A stretch of DNA of 64,000 nt, from the NCBI GenBank assembly GCA_963842505.1, contig CAWJGZ010000002.1, positions 620,001 to 684,000 on the forward strand, in the 5' to 3' direction. This DNA is from PALSA-129 sp963842505 (lineage in GTDB: Bacteria > Acidobacteriota > Terriglobia > Bryobacterales > Bryobacteraceae). Shown here one piece after another: positions 1 to 11,172 of this stretch (within the stretch, counting starts at the first letter, position 1; each line of letters starts with the position of its first letter). The notes under the pieces are model-generated. The model ran no database searches. It was not told the origin of the DNA and saw nothing but the letters and a program-made list of their open reading frames with translations. A program made the position numbers and the translations under genes.

Positions 1-2381
1 GTGAGAGCGCCCGTGGCGCCGGCCGGGACCACGGTCTGGGCGGTGAGTCCGCCAGTCGCGAACTGGAAGGCGGGATCGGTAAGGCCGGAATCGGTCACCA
101 CGGCCATGGTCAGATTGACTGTGATATTGGCCGGGTAGGCAGTTCCCAGGGCGACAGTAAGGCTGGGCTGTGAAGCGGGCGCGGCCGTGCTGCCGATGCC
201 GCCGAAAGTAACCGGGGGCCCGGTGGGGAGCCCGACAGTCAGCGAGAGTGTTTTCGTGCTGGAAACACCGTTGCTATCGGTCACCGTCACGCTAAAGGAA
301 GCAGTTCCCGGGGCGGTAGGTGTTCCGGATAGCGTGCCGTTCTGTGCCAGGCTGAGGCCTGCCGGGAGGTTTGATCCCCCCCATGTATAGGGCGGTGTGC
401 CGCCGCTCGCCGCGAGTGTGGTGCTGAAACTGGAGCCCAGCGTGGCGGCGCCGATGGATGTGGTGGTGATCACGAGTTGTGGGGCGATGGTGACGGTGTA
501 CGTAGCCTTGGCGGTCAGGCCGTTGACGTCCGTGGCGTTAATGGCGATGGTGTAGCTGCCGGCGGTGGTGGGGGTTCCGGAGAGCGATCCGGCGGCCGAC
601 AGGGTAATGCCGGGTGGCAATCCCGTGCCCGTGAACGTAATGGGAGCGTCGCCGCCCGATGCGCTCACAAGCGCGGTATAGGCCGCGCCGACGGTTCCAT
701 TCGGCAGCGGGACGTTGGTGAAGGTGAGCGGGGTGGAATTAATGGTAAGACTGAAATTCTTGGTAGTGGAAAGGACCGCGACAGGGCTGGAATCGGCCAC
801 CGTGACGGCAACTTGGAATACGCCGTCTTGCCCGGGGATGCCAGTCAACAGGCCGGTGGTATTGGCCAGCGTCAGTCCGGCGGGAAGGCCGCTGGCAGAC
901 CAGAAATAAGGCGGCTTGCCGCCGGTGGCCGCGAAAGTGGTGGAGTAGACCGAGGCTTTCTGGCCGGAAGGCAGCGGCGTTGCCGTCGTGATGACCAGGG
1001 ACGGTTCCACGATGGCAATCGAGAAAGTCTGGTTGGCGGAGGCGTCAGCAGTGTCGTCGACAAAAACCAGGAATTGGTACGTGCCGAGAGTTGTGGGAGT
1101 GCCTGTGAGGGCGCCGCTTGATGAAAACTGGGTTCCTGGAGGAAGCGTGCCATACTCGGCGAAGGTGTAGGGTGGAACGCCTCCGGTGGCGCTGAACTGG
1201 ATGTTGAGCGGCGTGCCGAGGGTTGCGTTGCCGAGCGGCGGGGTGGTGAGGGCCAGTTTCTGCGGAGCGATGACCAGGGTGAAGTCGCGTGCGTTGGTGT
1301 CGGCGGCGGAATCGGTGACCTGAACCGTGAATCCGAATGATCCGAAGGTGGTGGGCGTGCCGCTGAGCAATCCGCCGGGAGTGAGCGTCAATCCTGGCGG
1401 AAGCGTGCCTCTGATGAGTGAAAACGTGTATCCTCCGGTGCCGCCGCTAGCCGCGAAAGTGGCGGAGTACGGCGACCCGTTCATGCCGGCAGGCAGCGTC
1501 GGCGGCGTGGTGATAACGAGGGGTGGGGCGAGGACCGTAATCGAGTAGGTCTGGCTGGCGGACGCGCCGGTGCTGTCGGTGACGGAAACCGCGAATGGGT
1601 ACGTGCCGAGCGTGGCAGGGGTGCCTGTGAGGGCGCCGCTGGCGGAGAACTGGGTCCCGGGAGGCAGTGTGCCCGATTCGCCGAAGGTGTAGGGTGGAAC
1701 GCCTCCGGTGGCGCTGAACTGGATGTTGAGCGGCGTACCGAGGGTCGCGTTGCCGGGCGGCGGGGTGATGAGGGTCAGTTTCGGTGGAGCGATGACCAGG
1801 GTGAAGCTGCCGGTGGTGGTGCTGCCGGCGGAATCAGTCACCTGTACGGTAAAACCAAAAGTCCCGAAGGCCGTGGGAGTGCCACCGAAAGATCCGCCCA
1901 CGGAGAACGTCAACCCGGCAGGCAGCGAACCGCGGACAATCGCAAAAGTGTAGCCCGGCACGCCGCCGGTGGCCGCGATGCTCCCGGAGTATGGGACGCC
2001 GGCTGTCCCCGGGGGTAGCACGGGAGGGGTGGTTATCTGAAGGGGCGGAGCGGTGACCGTGAGGGTGAGTAGCGCGGTCGCCTGCCCCTGCTCTGAATCC
2101 TGCACGGTAAAGCTGACGGGAAAGGCGCCGGTCAAGGTGGGGACTCCCGTAATCGCGCCGGTAGTGCTGTTGAGAGACAGCCCGGGAGGCAAGCCCTTGG
2201 CGCTCCAGATATAGGGTGGAATTCCATTGGCAGTCAGGGAGAAATTGTAGGGAGTGTTTAGGATCCCGTTTGGAAGTGTGGTGGTGGTGATCGTGACCGG
2301 CGCGGATTGCGCGTGCAGCAGCGTTGCTACGGCAGCCAGCAGTAAGGGCAGCGGCTTGCAGAATCCCCGACTTGAGCGCAT
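1..2381 (-). CDS. Secreted protein of tandem putative Ig domains, 3' part outside the window
   Basis: The minus-strand frame from the ATG at 2381 stays open to the left edge (793 codons, no stop), so the C-terminus is missing. GGAGG lies a few bases upstream of the ATG. The first ~25 residues form a signal peptide ending near LLHAQS. The rest is a chain of roughly nine ~88-residue modules with recurring phrases such as LPPGLSLNSTTGAITGVP and SFTVQDS, typical of putative Ig (He_PIG/cadherin-like) domains in secreted or surface proteins. Two consecutive modules are duplicated with a 522 bp period. No catalytic domain is visible in the part present. An adhesion or matrix role is inferred from the repeats only. 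Confidence 0.8.
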   Translation of the reverse strand, partial: MRSSRGFCKPLPLLLAAVATLLHAQSAPVTITTTTLPNGILNTPYNFSLTANGIPPYIWSAKGLPPGLSLNSTTGAITGVPTLTGAFPVSFTVQDSEQGQATALLTLTVTAPPLQITTPPVLPPGTAGVPYSGSIAATGGVPGYTFAIVRGSLPAGLTFSVGGSFGGTPTAFGTFGFTVQVTDSAGSTTTGSFTLVIAPPKLTLITPPPGNATLGTPLNIQFSATGGVPPYTFGESGTLPPGTQFSASGALTGTPATLGTYPFAVSVTDSTGASASQTYSITVLAPPLVITTPPTLPAGMNGSPYSATFAASGGTGGYTFSLIRGTLPPGLTLTPGGLLSGTPTTFGSFGFTVQVTDSAADTNARDFTLVIAPQKLALTTPPLGNATLGTPLNIQFSATGGVPPYTFAEYGTLPPGTQFSSSGALTGTPTTLGTYQFLVFVDDTADASANQTFSIAIVEPSLVITTATPLPSGQKASVYSTTFAATGGKPPYFWSASGLPAGLTLANTTGLLTGIPGQDGVFQVAVTVADSSPVAVLSTTKNFSLTINSTPLTFTNVPLPNGTVGAAYTALVSASGGDAPITFTGTGLPPGITLSAAGSLSGTPTTAGSYTIAINATDVNGLTAKATYTVTIAPQLVITTTSIGAATLGSSFSTTLAASGGTPPYTWGGSNLPAGLSLAQNGTLSGTPTAPGTASFSVTVTDSNGVSSTKTLSLTVGLPTGPPVTFGGIGSTAAPASQPSLTVALGTAYPANITVNLTMAVVTDSGLTDPAFQFATGGLTAQTVVPAGATGAL
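1161..1736 (-). repeat. Two-module internal duplication inside the Ig-repeat gene
   Basis: The 54 bases at 1161-1214 recur identically at 1683-1736, and the flanking sequence on both sides is also similar at a spacing of 522 bp (174 codons). The repeat unit is therefore a pair of Ig-like modules rather than one. This points to recent tandem duplication within the gene and is a likely site of length variation or assembly collapse. Confidence 0.75.
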
Positions 2382-2508
2382 GGTCCCCTCCAGATGCGTG
2401 TCTCCATATTATTCGGCCTAAACCATCAGAATGCAAACGGTGATTGCGGCCGCCGGGCTGGTGGACAGCGGAAAACGGCGCGGAGAAGTGCGGTATCTTA
2501 CGGCTGGC

Positions 2509-2784
2509 TCAGCGCAAGGTGACGATGGTCGAGCCCCAACCCCCGGCTTCGGCGGGGGCGTCGCGGTAATCGGCAACGAACTCAAGGCGTGCCAGTAAGG
2601 AGCGGACCATTTCGCGCTGCACGCCGATGCCGCGGCCGTGAATGATGCGGAGAGCTTTGAAGCCCAGGCGGTGGGCCTCGTGAAGGTACTCTTCGACGAC
2701 CGGTTTCACGTCGCGCGGTGGGACCGAGTGCAGGTCGAAGACGTCGGTGATGGGAATGCGAACTGGTTCGGAATCGGGTTCCAA
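2509..2784 (-). CDS. Stand-alone Smr domain protein
   Basis: This 91-residue protein is essentially one Smr (small MutS-related) domain. The landmarks are DLHSVPPRDV near residue 17, the HGRGIG loop near residue 49 and GGWGSTIVTL at the C-terminus. Smr domains bind nucleic acid and many act as nicking nucleases; here there is no MutS part, so this is a solo Smr protein of unknown target. It lies just downstream of the DUF465 gene, but a strong terminator separates them, so it probably has its own promoter between about 2785 and 2800. The short length fits single-domain family members. Confidence 0.8.
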   Translation of the reverse strand: MEPDSEPVRIPITDVFDLHSVPPRDVKPVVEEYLHEAHRLGFKALRIIHGRGIGVQREMVRSLLARLEFVADYRDAPAEAGGWGSTIVTLR

Positions 2785-2800
2785 GGAGCCGTCCTGAAAT

Positions 2801-2840
2801 CAAAAAGCCCGGTCAGCCAAAGCCGACCGGGCCCAAAAAC
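2801..2840 (-). terminator. Rho-independent terminator of the DUF465 gene
   Basis: GCCCGGTC (2807-2814) pairs perfectly with GACCGGGC (2825-2832). Read on the minus strand, the stem-loop is followed directly by TTTTTG. It sits 28 bases past the stop of the DUF465 gene and ahead of the Smr gene start, so it should end transcription coming from the upstream gene. Confidence 0.85.
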
Positions 2841-2867
2841 GATTACCGCAAATGCGCGCACCTGACG

Positions 2868-3188
2868 TCAAGCGACCTGCTGAGAACGGTTCTGGCTCAT
2901 GATCGCTTCCATCTGATCTTTTAAACGGAGTTTCAGCTTCTTCAATCGCGTTTCCTCCAGTTGCTCTTCGTGAGTCAGATGGGGAAGCGATTCCAAAGCG
3001 TCCAATTTGTGCGCAAACTCTGAGTGCTGGCCGGCGAGCCGGCGAAACTCTTCGTTTGTCATCATCAGATGCGCTTTCAATTCTTCTTGGGCGTTCCGTT
3101 CCATAATCGGCAATTCCTCCCAGTGAGGTTGCCACGCCGAGTCGGTCGGTACGGGAACGAGGCTCGGTGGGTAATCTCTATTCGTCAT
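2868..3188 (-). CDS. DUF465 (YdcH-like) small helical protein
   Basis: A 106-residue protein. The C-terminal ~65 residues match the DUF465/YdcH pattern: an EFRRLAGQHSEFAHKLDALE helix, then LKKLKLRLKDQMEAI. The family forms short antiparallel helical coiled coils of unknown function. The N-terminal ~35 residues are not part of the domain; a start at 3104 (MERNAQEEL) would give a protein closer to family length. Its transcript is bounded by the terminator at 2801-2840. Confidence 0.75.
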   Translation of the reverse strand: MTNRDYPPSLVPVPTDSAWQPHWEELPIMERNAQEELKAHLMMTNEEFRRLAGQHSEFAHKLDALESLPHLTHEEQLEETRLKKLKLRLKDQMEAIMSQNRSQQVA

Positions 3189-3221
3189 CTTCGTGCAGAC
3201 GGTTTACCGTCTACTGGCACC

Positions 3222-3638
3222 TTAACATGAATGAAACTTCATGACAATAGCCGCTTCGGGGGGGTTCTGGTAGTACTCTGGACGAATGTTAACTTCCTTA
3301 AAACCCATAGACTTATAGAGATTGCGGGCGGGATGGTTGGATTCTCGGACTTCCAGATAGAGACTGGCGCCGCGGGCGTTCAGGAGTTGCTGGACGAGGG
3401 CCCGCGCGAAACCTTTCCTGCGGAACTCGGGTGCCACTGCCAGGTTGAGCAACTCGGATTCGTCCGGGGCGACATGGCGCGCAACCAGGAATCCAGCGAC
3501 GCGGCCATCGTGAAGGCAGACGCGAAAATCGTACCGCAGATAATCGGCGGCGTCCCACTGGGCGGCTTCGGGACTGGAGGCTTGTATGGCGGCGACTTCC
3601 TCTAGATCGCCCGCCTGGCCGGGCCGGATTACTGGCAT
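3222..3638 (-). CDS. GNAT N-acetyltransferase, RimI-like
   Basis: The start at 3638 (MPVIRPGQAGDLEEV) gives a 138-residue protein that is all GNAT fold; the frame is open further upstream, but that part is not domain-like and would overlap the divergent gene. The acetyl-CoA loop appears as VAPEFRRKGFARAL (Q/RxxGxG/A type) around residues 74-87. The C-terminal NPARNLY-like segment (HPARNLYKSMGFKEV) is typical of RimI, which acetylates ribosomal protein S18. The substrate here is not established. The start lies only 10 bases from the start of the divergent gene at 3649, so the promoters must overlap or lie inside the genes. Confidence 0.75.
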   Translation of the reverse strand: MPVIRPGQAGDLEEVAAIQASSPEAAQWDAADYLRYDFRVCLHDGRVAGFLVARHVAPDESELLNLAVAPEFRRKGFARALVQQLLNARGASLYLEVRESNHPARNLYKSMGFKEVNIRPEYYQNPPEAAIVMKFHSC

Positions 3639-3648
3639 ATTAGTTATT

Positions 3649-4236
3649 ATGCGCGTGGCGATCATGGCGCTCTTCTTCTTTCTGGCGCAGCCGTTTTGGG
3701 AAGCCAAGCCGCCGGAACGATGGACGGCCCAGGAGATTGAGGAGATGCGGCACGATAGCCCCTGGGCGCTAAGCGTGGGACCGGATCCGCAGATCACGGT
3801 TTACCTGGCGACGGCGGCTCCCATTGAGGATGCCGAAGCCGAGGCGCGCGTGCGGGCCAAGCATCCGCTGGATGAACCCGATCCGGATTATCTGGATTAC
3901 ATCAGGGAAAATCGCGGTACGCGACTGGTGGTAGCGATTCCGTATTCGGTGAAAGGTGCGTTAGCTGCGGTGAAAAGCGCGTTAGCCAAACCTGGGGAAC
4001 AGCACCGGATGGAGGACGAGAGCGTGATGGTGGTAGGCCACAACACGTACAAGATGGTGGGCCATTTCCCTCCGACCGATGCGGACCCGATCTTGCGGCT
4101 GGTATTTCCGCGGGAAGTGGACGCGTCGGACAAAACGGTGGTGTTCCGGCTGTACGTGCCTGGTGTGGAGTGGCCCGACCGCGAGGTGGAGTTCCGCACG
4201 AAGGACTTGATGTACCACGGAAAGCTGGCAATGTGA
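3649..4236 (+). CDS. Secreted hypothetical protein
   Basis: The start at 3649 (MRVAIMALFFFLAQPF) gives a 195-residue protein with a short hydrophobic signal-like N-terminus. The mature part begins with ERWTAQEIEEMRHDSPWA and has no motif I can assign. Acidic and aromatic residues are spread through it, and the predicted beta-rich C-terminus (VVFRLYVPGVEWPDREVEF) suggests a small globular exported domain. It diverges from the GNAT gene and converges with the VWA gene. Function unknown. Confidence 0.6.
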   Translation: MRVAIMALFFFLAQPFWEAKPPERWTAQEIEEMRHDSPWALSVGPDPQITVYLATAAPIEDAEAEARVRAKHPLDEPDPDYLDYIRENRGTRLVVAIPYSVKGALAAVKSALAKPGEQHRMEDESVMVVGHNTYKMVGHFPPTDADPILRLVFPREVDASDKTVVFRLYVPGVEWPDREVEFRTKDLMYHGKLAM

Positions 4237-4315
4237 AACGGACTTTCTGGAAAATGCCCGGCGCACGGGTCGGAACTTCCCACTCTTAGGCGAGCAGCAT
4301 CGGCGCGGCCCCGCC

Positions 4316-5272
4316 TTACTGCTTGGGCGCGTAATACCCATTCCGCGCGCGAACGATCAGTTCCTTGTGGCCTTTCACACTCACATGCACCTGGTGGAAC
4401 AGGCCGTCGGCCACCAGCGGCTCGGGGCGGTAGAGGATGGCGTACTGGTGGCGCACTTCTTCGGCGATGATCTCGAAGGACTGGGCAAGGTCTTCCACCT
4501 TAAAGGGAAAGAAGGCGCGGCCGCCGGTTTGCTGGGTGAAGTATCTCAGAACCTTGTCGCCGTCGGACTCGATCCGGGTCATGTTGGTGGAGATGGCGAA
4601 AATCACAACGTCGGATTTGAGCGCCATTTCGAGAGCCTGATCGCGCGTGTATTGGCTGCTGTTGTCTTCTCCGTCGGAGACCACGACGACGACGCGGCGG
4701 AACTTATAACTGGGCTGTTCCTGGGACAGCTTGTCGTGGCAGGCCATATAAAGGGCGTCGTAGAGCGCGGTGCCGCCGCCGGCGTGGAGCCCGCGGATAG
4801 CGGAATCGAGCTTATCGGTGTCGGAAGTCAGATCGGCAACTATGTCCGCGTTGCTGTCGAAGCTGACCACCATGGCTTTGTCGTTGTTGGTGCGCATGGC
4901 GTCTTTGAGGAACTCGCTGGCGGCGTCCTGCTCAAAACGGAAGCGCTCGCGGATGCTGTTGCTGGTATCGATCAGAATGCCGAGGCGCAAGGGCAGGTTG
5001 GATTCAGCGGCGAATTCCTGAATCACCTGGGGATGCTTGTTCTCGAGAACGTCGAAATCGTCCCTGGTGAGATCGGTGACGAAGCGGCCTTTTCTGTCGA
5101 CCACCGAGAAGAGCATGCTGACGCGCGTGACCTCGACGGAAATGCGCGCGGTATTGTCCGCCTGCTGGGTGGGGTCCGGCTTCGGCGGCGTCGGTGGAGG
5201 AGTCTGCTGCGCTACGGCCCAGACGGCGGCGGCCAGCACGCCTGCGGCCGGCAGGAGAACGCGGGAACTCAT
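4316..5272 (-). CDS. VWFA-domain secreted protein, acidobacterial type
   Basis: A 318-residue protein. A signal peptide (residues ~1-22) and a Pro-rich stretch are followed by a ~50-residue beta segment (ISVEVTRVSMLFSVVDRKG) and a von Willebrand A domain from ~95. The MIDAS metal site is intact: DTSNS at residues 102-106, a GGGTALYDAL segment, and VVVVSDGEDNSS. This architecture matches the 'VWFA-related domain, Acidobacterial' family, which is abundant in that phylum and thought to mediate adhesion or protein contacts outside the cytoplasm. It is the last gene of a three-gene minus-strand set with the pseudouridine synthase (7-base gap) and the zinc-ribbon gene. Confidence 0.85.
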   Translation of the reverse strand: MSSRVLLPAAGVLAAAVWAVAQQTPPPTPPKPDPTQQADNTARISVEVTRVSMLFSVVDRKGRFVTDLTRDDFDVLENKHPQVIQEFAAESNLPLRLGILIDTSNSIRERFRFEQDAASEFLKDAMRTNNDKAMVVSFDSNADIVADLTSDTDKLDSAIRGLHAGGGTALYDALYMACHDKLSQEQPSYKFRRVVVVVSDGEDNSSQYTRDQALEMALKSDVVIFAISTNMTRIESDGDKVLRYFTQQTGGRAFFPFKVEDLAQSFEIIAEEVRHQYAILYRPEPLVADGLFHQVHVSVKGHKELIVRARNGYYAPKQ

Positions 5273-5279
5273 GGTCCGA

Positions 5280-6209
5280 TTATAGCGTGGGGGGCAGTTG
5301 CGCCATCCAGGCTTCGAGTTCCGGCGGGAGCGGAGATTCGATCGAGATCTCTTCGCCGGTAGAGGGCAGGCGGAAACGGATGTGGTGCGAATGCAGGAAA
5401 TATCGGCCTAGCAAAGGCATGCCTTTGACGGTGGAGGGCGCACCGTAGAGGGTATCGCCGGCTACCGGGTGGCCAATGCTGGAAAGGTGGACGCGGATTT
5501 GGTGGGTGCGGCCAGTGCCGATTTTGACGGCCAGCAGGGTGAAGCCGCGCAAGCGGCGCAGGACGCGGTATTCGGACCAAGCAGCGCGGCCCTTGGCCAG
5601 GCGTGCGGTCATGCGGGCGCGGCGGACGGGGTCGCGCGCGATGGGCCGGTCGATCCGGCCGGTGTCCGCTTTGACGGAGCCGTGCACCAAAGCCAGGTAC
5701 ACCTTCTCGATTTGGCGGTTGGCAAACTGCGCCGCCAGGTTGCGGTGCGCCTGGTCGTTCTTGGCCACCAGCAGCACGCCGGAGGTGAAGCGGTCGAGGC
5801 GGTGTACGATACCGGGGCGGAGTTCGCCGGCGACACCCGACAGCGCATCGAAACGGCCGAGCAGGGCGTTGACGAGCGTGCCGGTATGCACGCCGGCGCC
5901 GGCGTGGACCACCATGCCAGCCGGCTTGTCAATGGCAACCAGGTCGTCATCTTCATAGAGGATCGAGAGCGGGATAGTTTCAGCCGTGGCGCGCAATGGC
6001 GGTGGCTCGGCGGGTTCCACTTCGATGGCTTCGCCGGCGCGGACAGTGTGAGAGGCGCGGCTGGGAAGGCCGGATACCAGCACGCCGCCGGAGCGGATCC
6101 ACTCCTGCAGGCGAGCCCGGCTAAATTGGGGAAAGCGTTCGTGAAGCAGTTGGTCGAGCCGCTTGGATGCGTCCTCGGAAGACGCGGTAAAGCGGAGCGG
6201 CGGAATCAT
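5280..6209 (-). CDS. RluD/RluA-family 23S rRNA pseudouridine synthase
   Basis: A 309-residue protein. The N-terminal ~75 residues form an S4 RNA-binding domain (RLDQLLHERFPQFSRARLQEWI). The catalytic domain follows, with the RluA-family signature HRLDRFTSGVLL near residue 136; its Asp is the nucleophile. Downstream come GRTHQIRVHL and GHPVAGDTLYG. Length and order match RluD, which modifies helix 69 of 23S rRNA, although the exact site cannot be read from sequence. The start codon overlaps the stop of the zinc-ribbon gene by four bases (ATGA), so the two are probably translationally coupled. Confidence 0.85.
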   Translation of the reverse strand: MIPPLRFTASSEDASKRLDQLLHERFPQFSRARLQEWIRSGGVLVSGLPSRASHTVRAGEAIEVEPAEPPPLRATAETIPLSILYEDDDLVAIDKPAGMVVHAGAGVHTGTLVNALLGRFDALSGVAGELRPGIVHRLDRFTSGVLLVAKNDQAHRNLAAQFANRQIEKVYLALVHGSVKADTGRIDRPIARDPVRRARMTARLAKGRAAWSEYRVLRRLRGFTLLAVKIGTGRTHQIRVHLSSIGHPVAGDTLYGAPSTVKGMPLLGRYFLHSHHIRFRLPSTGEEISIESPLPPELEAWMAQLPPTL

Positions 6210-6592
6210 GCATCCGACCGGGCGCCATCGGGAGCTGCGGCTGCGGCTTCGGTGTGTTCATCGGCCCCGTCGGTAGCCAGCTTGCGCCGGTCGTAGAACT
6301 GGATGCGGCAATAGCGGCAGTGGTGCAGACGGCCGCCGGCCAGTCTCTCCAACAAGTTGAAGAGGCCGGTGTGCATGGGATCGATGCGATCAGGGGCCTT
6401 GAGCCGCACAATGCGGTAGGTGCCGCACCTGGGGCAACGGGCGTTGCCGCCGAAGTGGAGCCGGAAGCGCCGGGGGACAAACTCCTCCACGCCACACGCC
6501 TTGCATTCGTAAATCGCCATGTAACTGAACCGTTCGAAGAACGTTCGATGGACACGCCGTAAGCGTGCTCCGCACCGCGCGCATTTTTGCAT
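6206..6592 (-). CDS. Multi-zinc-ribbon protein
   Basis: The start at 6592 (MQKCARCGARL) gives a 128-residue protein with four CxxC knuckles: CARC, CKAC, CPRC and CRYC. They would make two treble-clef or ribbon zinc sites. The C-terminal ~25 residues are Ala- and acid-rich and look disordered. A nucleic-acid or protein contact role is inferred from the ribbons only. It is the first gene of the set with the pseudouridine synthase and is divergent from uvrA, with an 85-base shared upstream region. Confidence 0.65.
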   Translation of the reverse strand: MQKCARCGARLRRVHRTFFERFSYMAIYECKACGVEEFVPRRFRLHFGGNARCPRCGTYRIVRLKAPDRIDPMHTGLFNLLERLAGGRLHHCRYCRIQFYDRRKLATDGADEHTEAAAAAPDGARSDA

Positions 6593-6677
6593 GGCTGACC
6601 TTTTTATAACGCAATTTGCGGAACCGGCACAAGCCGCGTCACAATAAGAGGTTCGCCCTTTCCACTTGTAAACCACT

Positions 6678-9436
<2,759 letters not shown>

Positions 9437-9440
<4 letters not shown>

Positions 9441-10399
9441 GCAAATATTCCAAGCGTCCTCTGGATTTAGCGGGCCTGCGCACAGTCGGGCTTGCGGAGC
9501 GTGGCGGCAAAGTCAAATTGGCGGACTTCGCTTCTCCCTATGCGAAAGGCTCGGGAGTCGCCGCGTGGCTGGAGTCGCTGCCCCGCGTGCTGGCGGCGGA
9601 TGGGTTTCGCGCCGTCGTGGAAGCGCTGGCGGCGGCCCGCGCGCGGCGGCGGGCAATATTGTGGGGCCTGGGCGGGCAGGTGATCAAGTGCGGCCTGGCT
9701 CCGGTGCTGATCGATTTGATGCGGCGCGGGTATGCCACGGCCTTCGCAATGAACGGGTCGGCGTCCATCCACGATTTCGAGATCGCGCTGGCCGGACATA
9801 CCAGTGAAAATGTTGAGGCGCTGCTGCCCGACGGGCGGTTTGGCACGGCGGAAGAGACCGGGCGCGACATGAACCGCGCGATTACCCAGGGCGACCGCGA
9901 TGGGCTGGGCATGGGCGAGGCATTGGGAAAGTGGTTGGCGGAACGGCCCTCGCTTGCGGGCGCGGCTGCGAGCCTGGTGTTGCAGGCCTACCAGCACTCG
10001 ACTCCCGTAACGGTGCACGTGGCGATCGGGACCGATACGCCGCACATGCATCCGGCGGCCGATGGAGCGGCCATCGGGAGCGCGTCGCATCGCGACTTCC
10101 GGTTATTCGCGGCCTGTGTGGCGGACCTGAACGATGGCGGCGTCTATCTTAATGTGGGCTCGGCCGTGGTGATGCCGGAAGTTTTTCTGAAAGCGGTCTC
10201 GACGGTGCGAAATCTGGGGCATCCGCTGGCTGGCTTCACCACCGCGAATTTCGATTTCCTGCAACACTACCGGCCGCGCATGAACGTGGTGGAACGGCCG
10301 CATGCGGGCTCCCTGGGTGGGGCTGGCTACGCCATTACGGGACACCACGAGCTGATGATTCCGCTGCTGGCGGCGGCGCTGATCGAGAAGGATTCATGA
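9437..10399 (+). CDS. Deoxyhypusine synthase-like protein, catalytic lysine missing
   Basis: The start at 9437 overlaps the uvrA stop and gives 320 residues. The middle is clearly of the deoxyhypusine synthase fold: GGQVIKCGLAPVLIDLMRRG, NGSASIHDFEIALAGHTSE, then FGTAEETGRDMNRAI. Eukaryotic and archaeal family members transfer the aminobutyl group of spermidine to eIF5A through a lysine in a SWGKI motif near the C-terminus. By eye the equivalent region here is GGAGYAITGHHELMIPLL, with no lysine. Canonical deoxyhypusine synthesis is therefore unlikely. It may be a homolog with another NAD-dependent or polyamine-related activity, or a non-catalytic one. It sits in the uvrA-menG operon. Confidence 0.7.
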
Positions 10400-11172
10400 G
10401 CGACGAGTCGGCGTTTCCCGAGCCGGGGCCGGTACCCCAGGGCGGCATTCCAGCGCCACTGGAGCCGGAACGCGTGCCGTTCTGGGGGTACGCCGATTTG
10501 TTTCTCATGGTGGGTCTATCGATACCCTGCATGTTCGGCGGATTCGGGCTCGTGAAACTGACCATGATGCTGCTCCACTGGCACGCGGCTGCGCCGGCGG
10601 AAGAAGCGGTGCCGGAAACGCTGATCGGCTACGCGCTTTTGTGCGGGGCGCTCACGGTGATTTTGCGGGTGCAGTACGACCGGCCCTTCTGGCGGTCCTT
10701 GGGATGGAACTCCACGGGGATACCGTTTCTGTGGAATGTGATTGCCGGTTTGGCGGCCGCGCTGGCGGTAGGTTTGGTGGGCCACTTGATTGCGACGCCG
10801 CCAACCCGCGGTCCGATCATGGACATGATGAAAGGACCCGCGGCGTCGCTGATCGTGGTGGCGCTGTTCGGCACGATTGTCGCGCCGGTTTGCGAAGAAC
10901 TGGCCTTTCGCGGTTTCCTGCAACCGCTGCTGGTGCGCAGTTTCGGAGCGGTGGCCGGCATCCTGATGGCTGCCGCGCCGTTCGGGATGCTGCACTATTG
11001 GGAATATGGAGACTCGTGGCGCTCCGCGGTGCAGATTGGCCTGGCGGGCGCGACGTTCGGATGGATGCGGCAGGCCACCGGGTCGACGCGGGCGGCGGCC
11101 ATCATGCACGCGTCTTTCAATGCGCTCTCGTTTGTTTCGGTGTTCACGCAAGGAAGGAATTTGCCGCACTAA
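10396..11172 (+). CDS. CPBP-family intramembrane metalloprotease
   Basis: A 258-residue multi-pass membrane protein of the CPBP (CAAX protease and bacteriocin-processing, Abi) family. Hydrophobic segments fall near 35-60, 75-92, 108-132, 148-168 and 190-215. The catalytic EELAFRGFL motif is near residue 169, followed by a conserved His in FGMLHYWE near 198 and a second in IMHASFNAL near 238. Substrates are unknown; family members cleave prenylated or membrane-anchored peptides, or take part in immunity and signalling. It is coupled by ATGA overlap to the preceding gene and directly abuts mtnA. Confidence 0.85.
   Translation: MSDESAFPEPGPVPQGGIPAPLEPERVPFWGYADLFLMVGLSIPCMFGGFGLVKLTMMLLHWHAAAPAEEAVPETLIGYALLCGALTVILRVQYDRPFWRSLGWNSTGIPFLWNVIAGLAAALAVGLVGHLIATPPTRGPIMDMMKGPAASLIVVALFGTIVAPVCEELAFRGFLQPLLVRSFGAVAGILMAAAPFGMLHYWEYGDSWRSAVQIGLAGATFGWMRQATGSTRAAAIMHASFNALSFVSVFTQGRNLPH

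Noticed and set aside
1..2381. CRISPR-like periodicity in the repetitive left end
   Set aside because: The repeats are coding, long-period (522 bp) and diverged, with no short identical repeats and spacers.
1834..2436. A 200-codon minus-strand frame over the start of the Ig-repeat gene
   Set aside because: Overlaps in another frame the signal peptide and first Ig modules of a well-supported gene; composition is shadow-like.
6593..6677. LexA box controlling uvrA
   Set aside because: No CTGT-N8-ACAG or GAAC-N4-GTTC palindrome is present in the divergent region.
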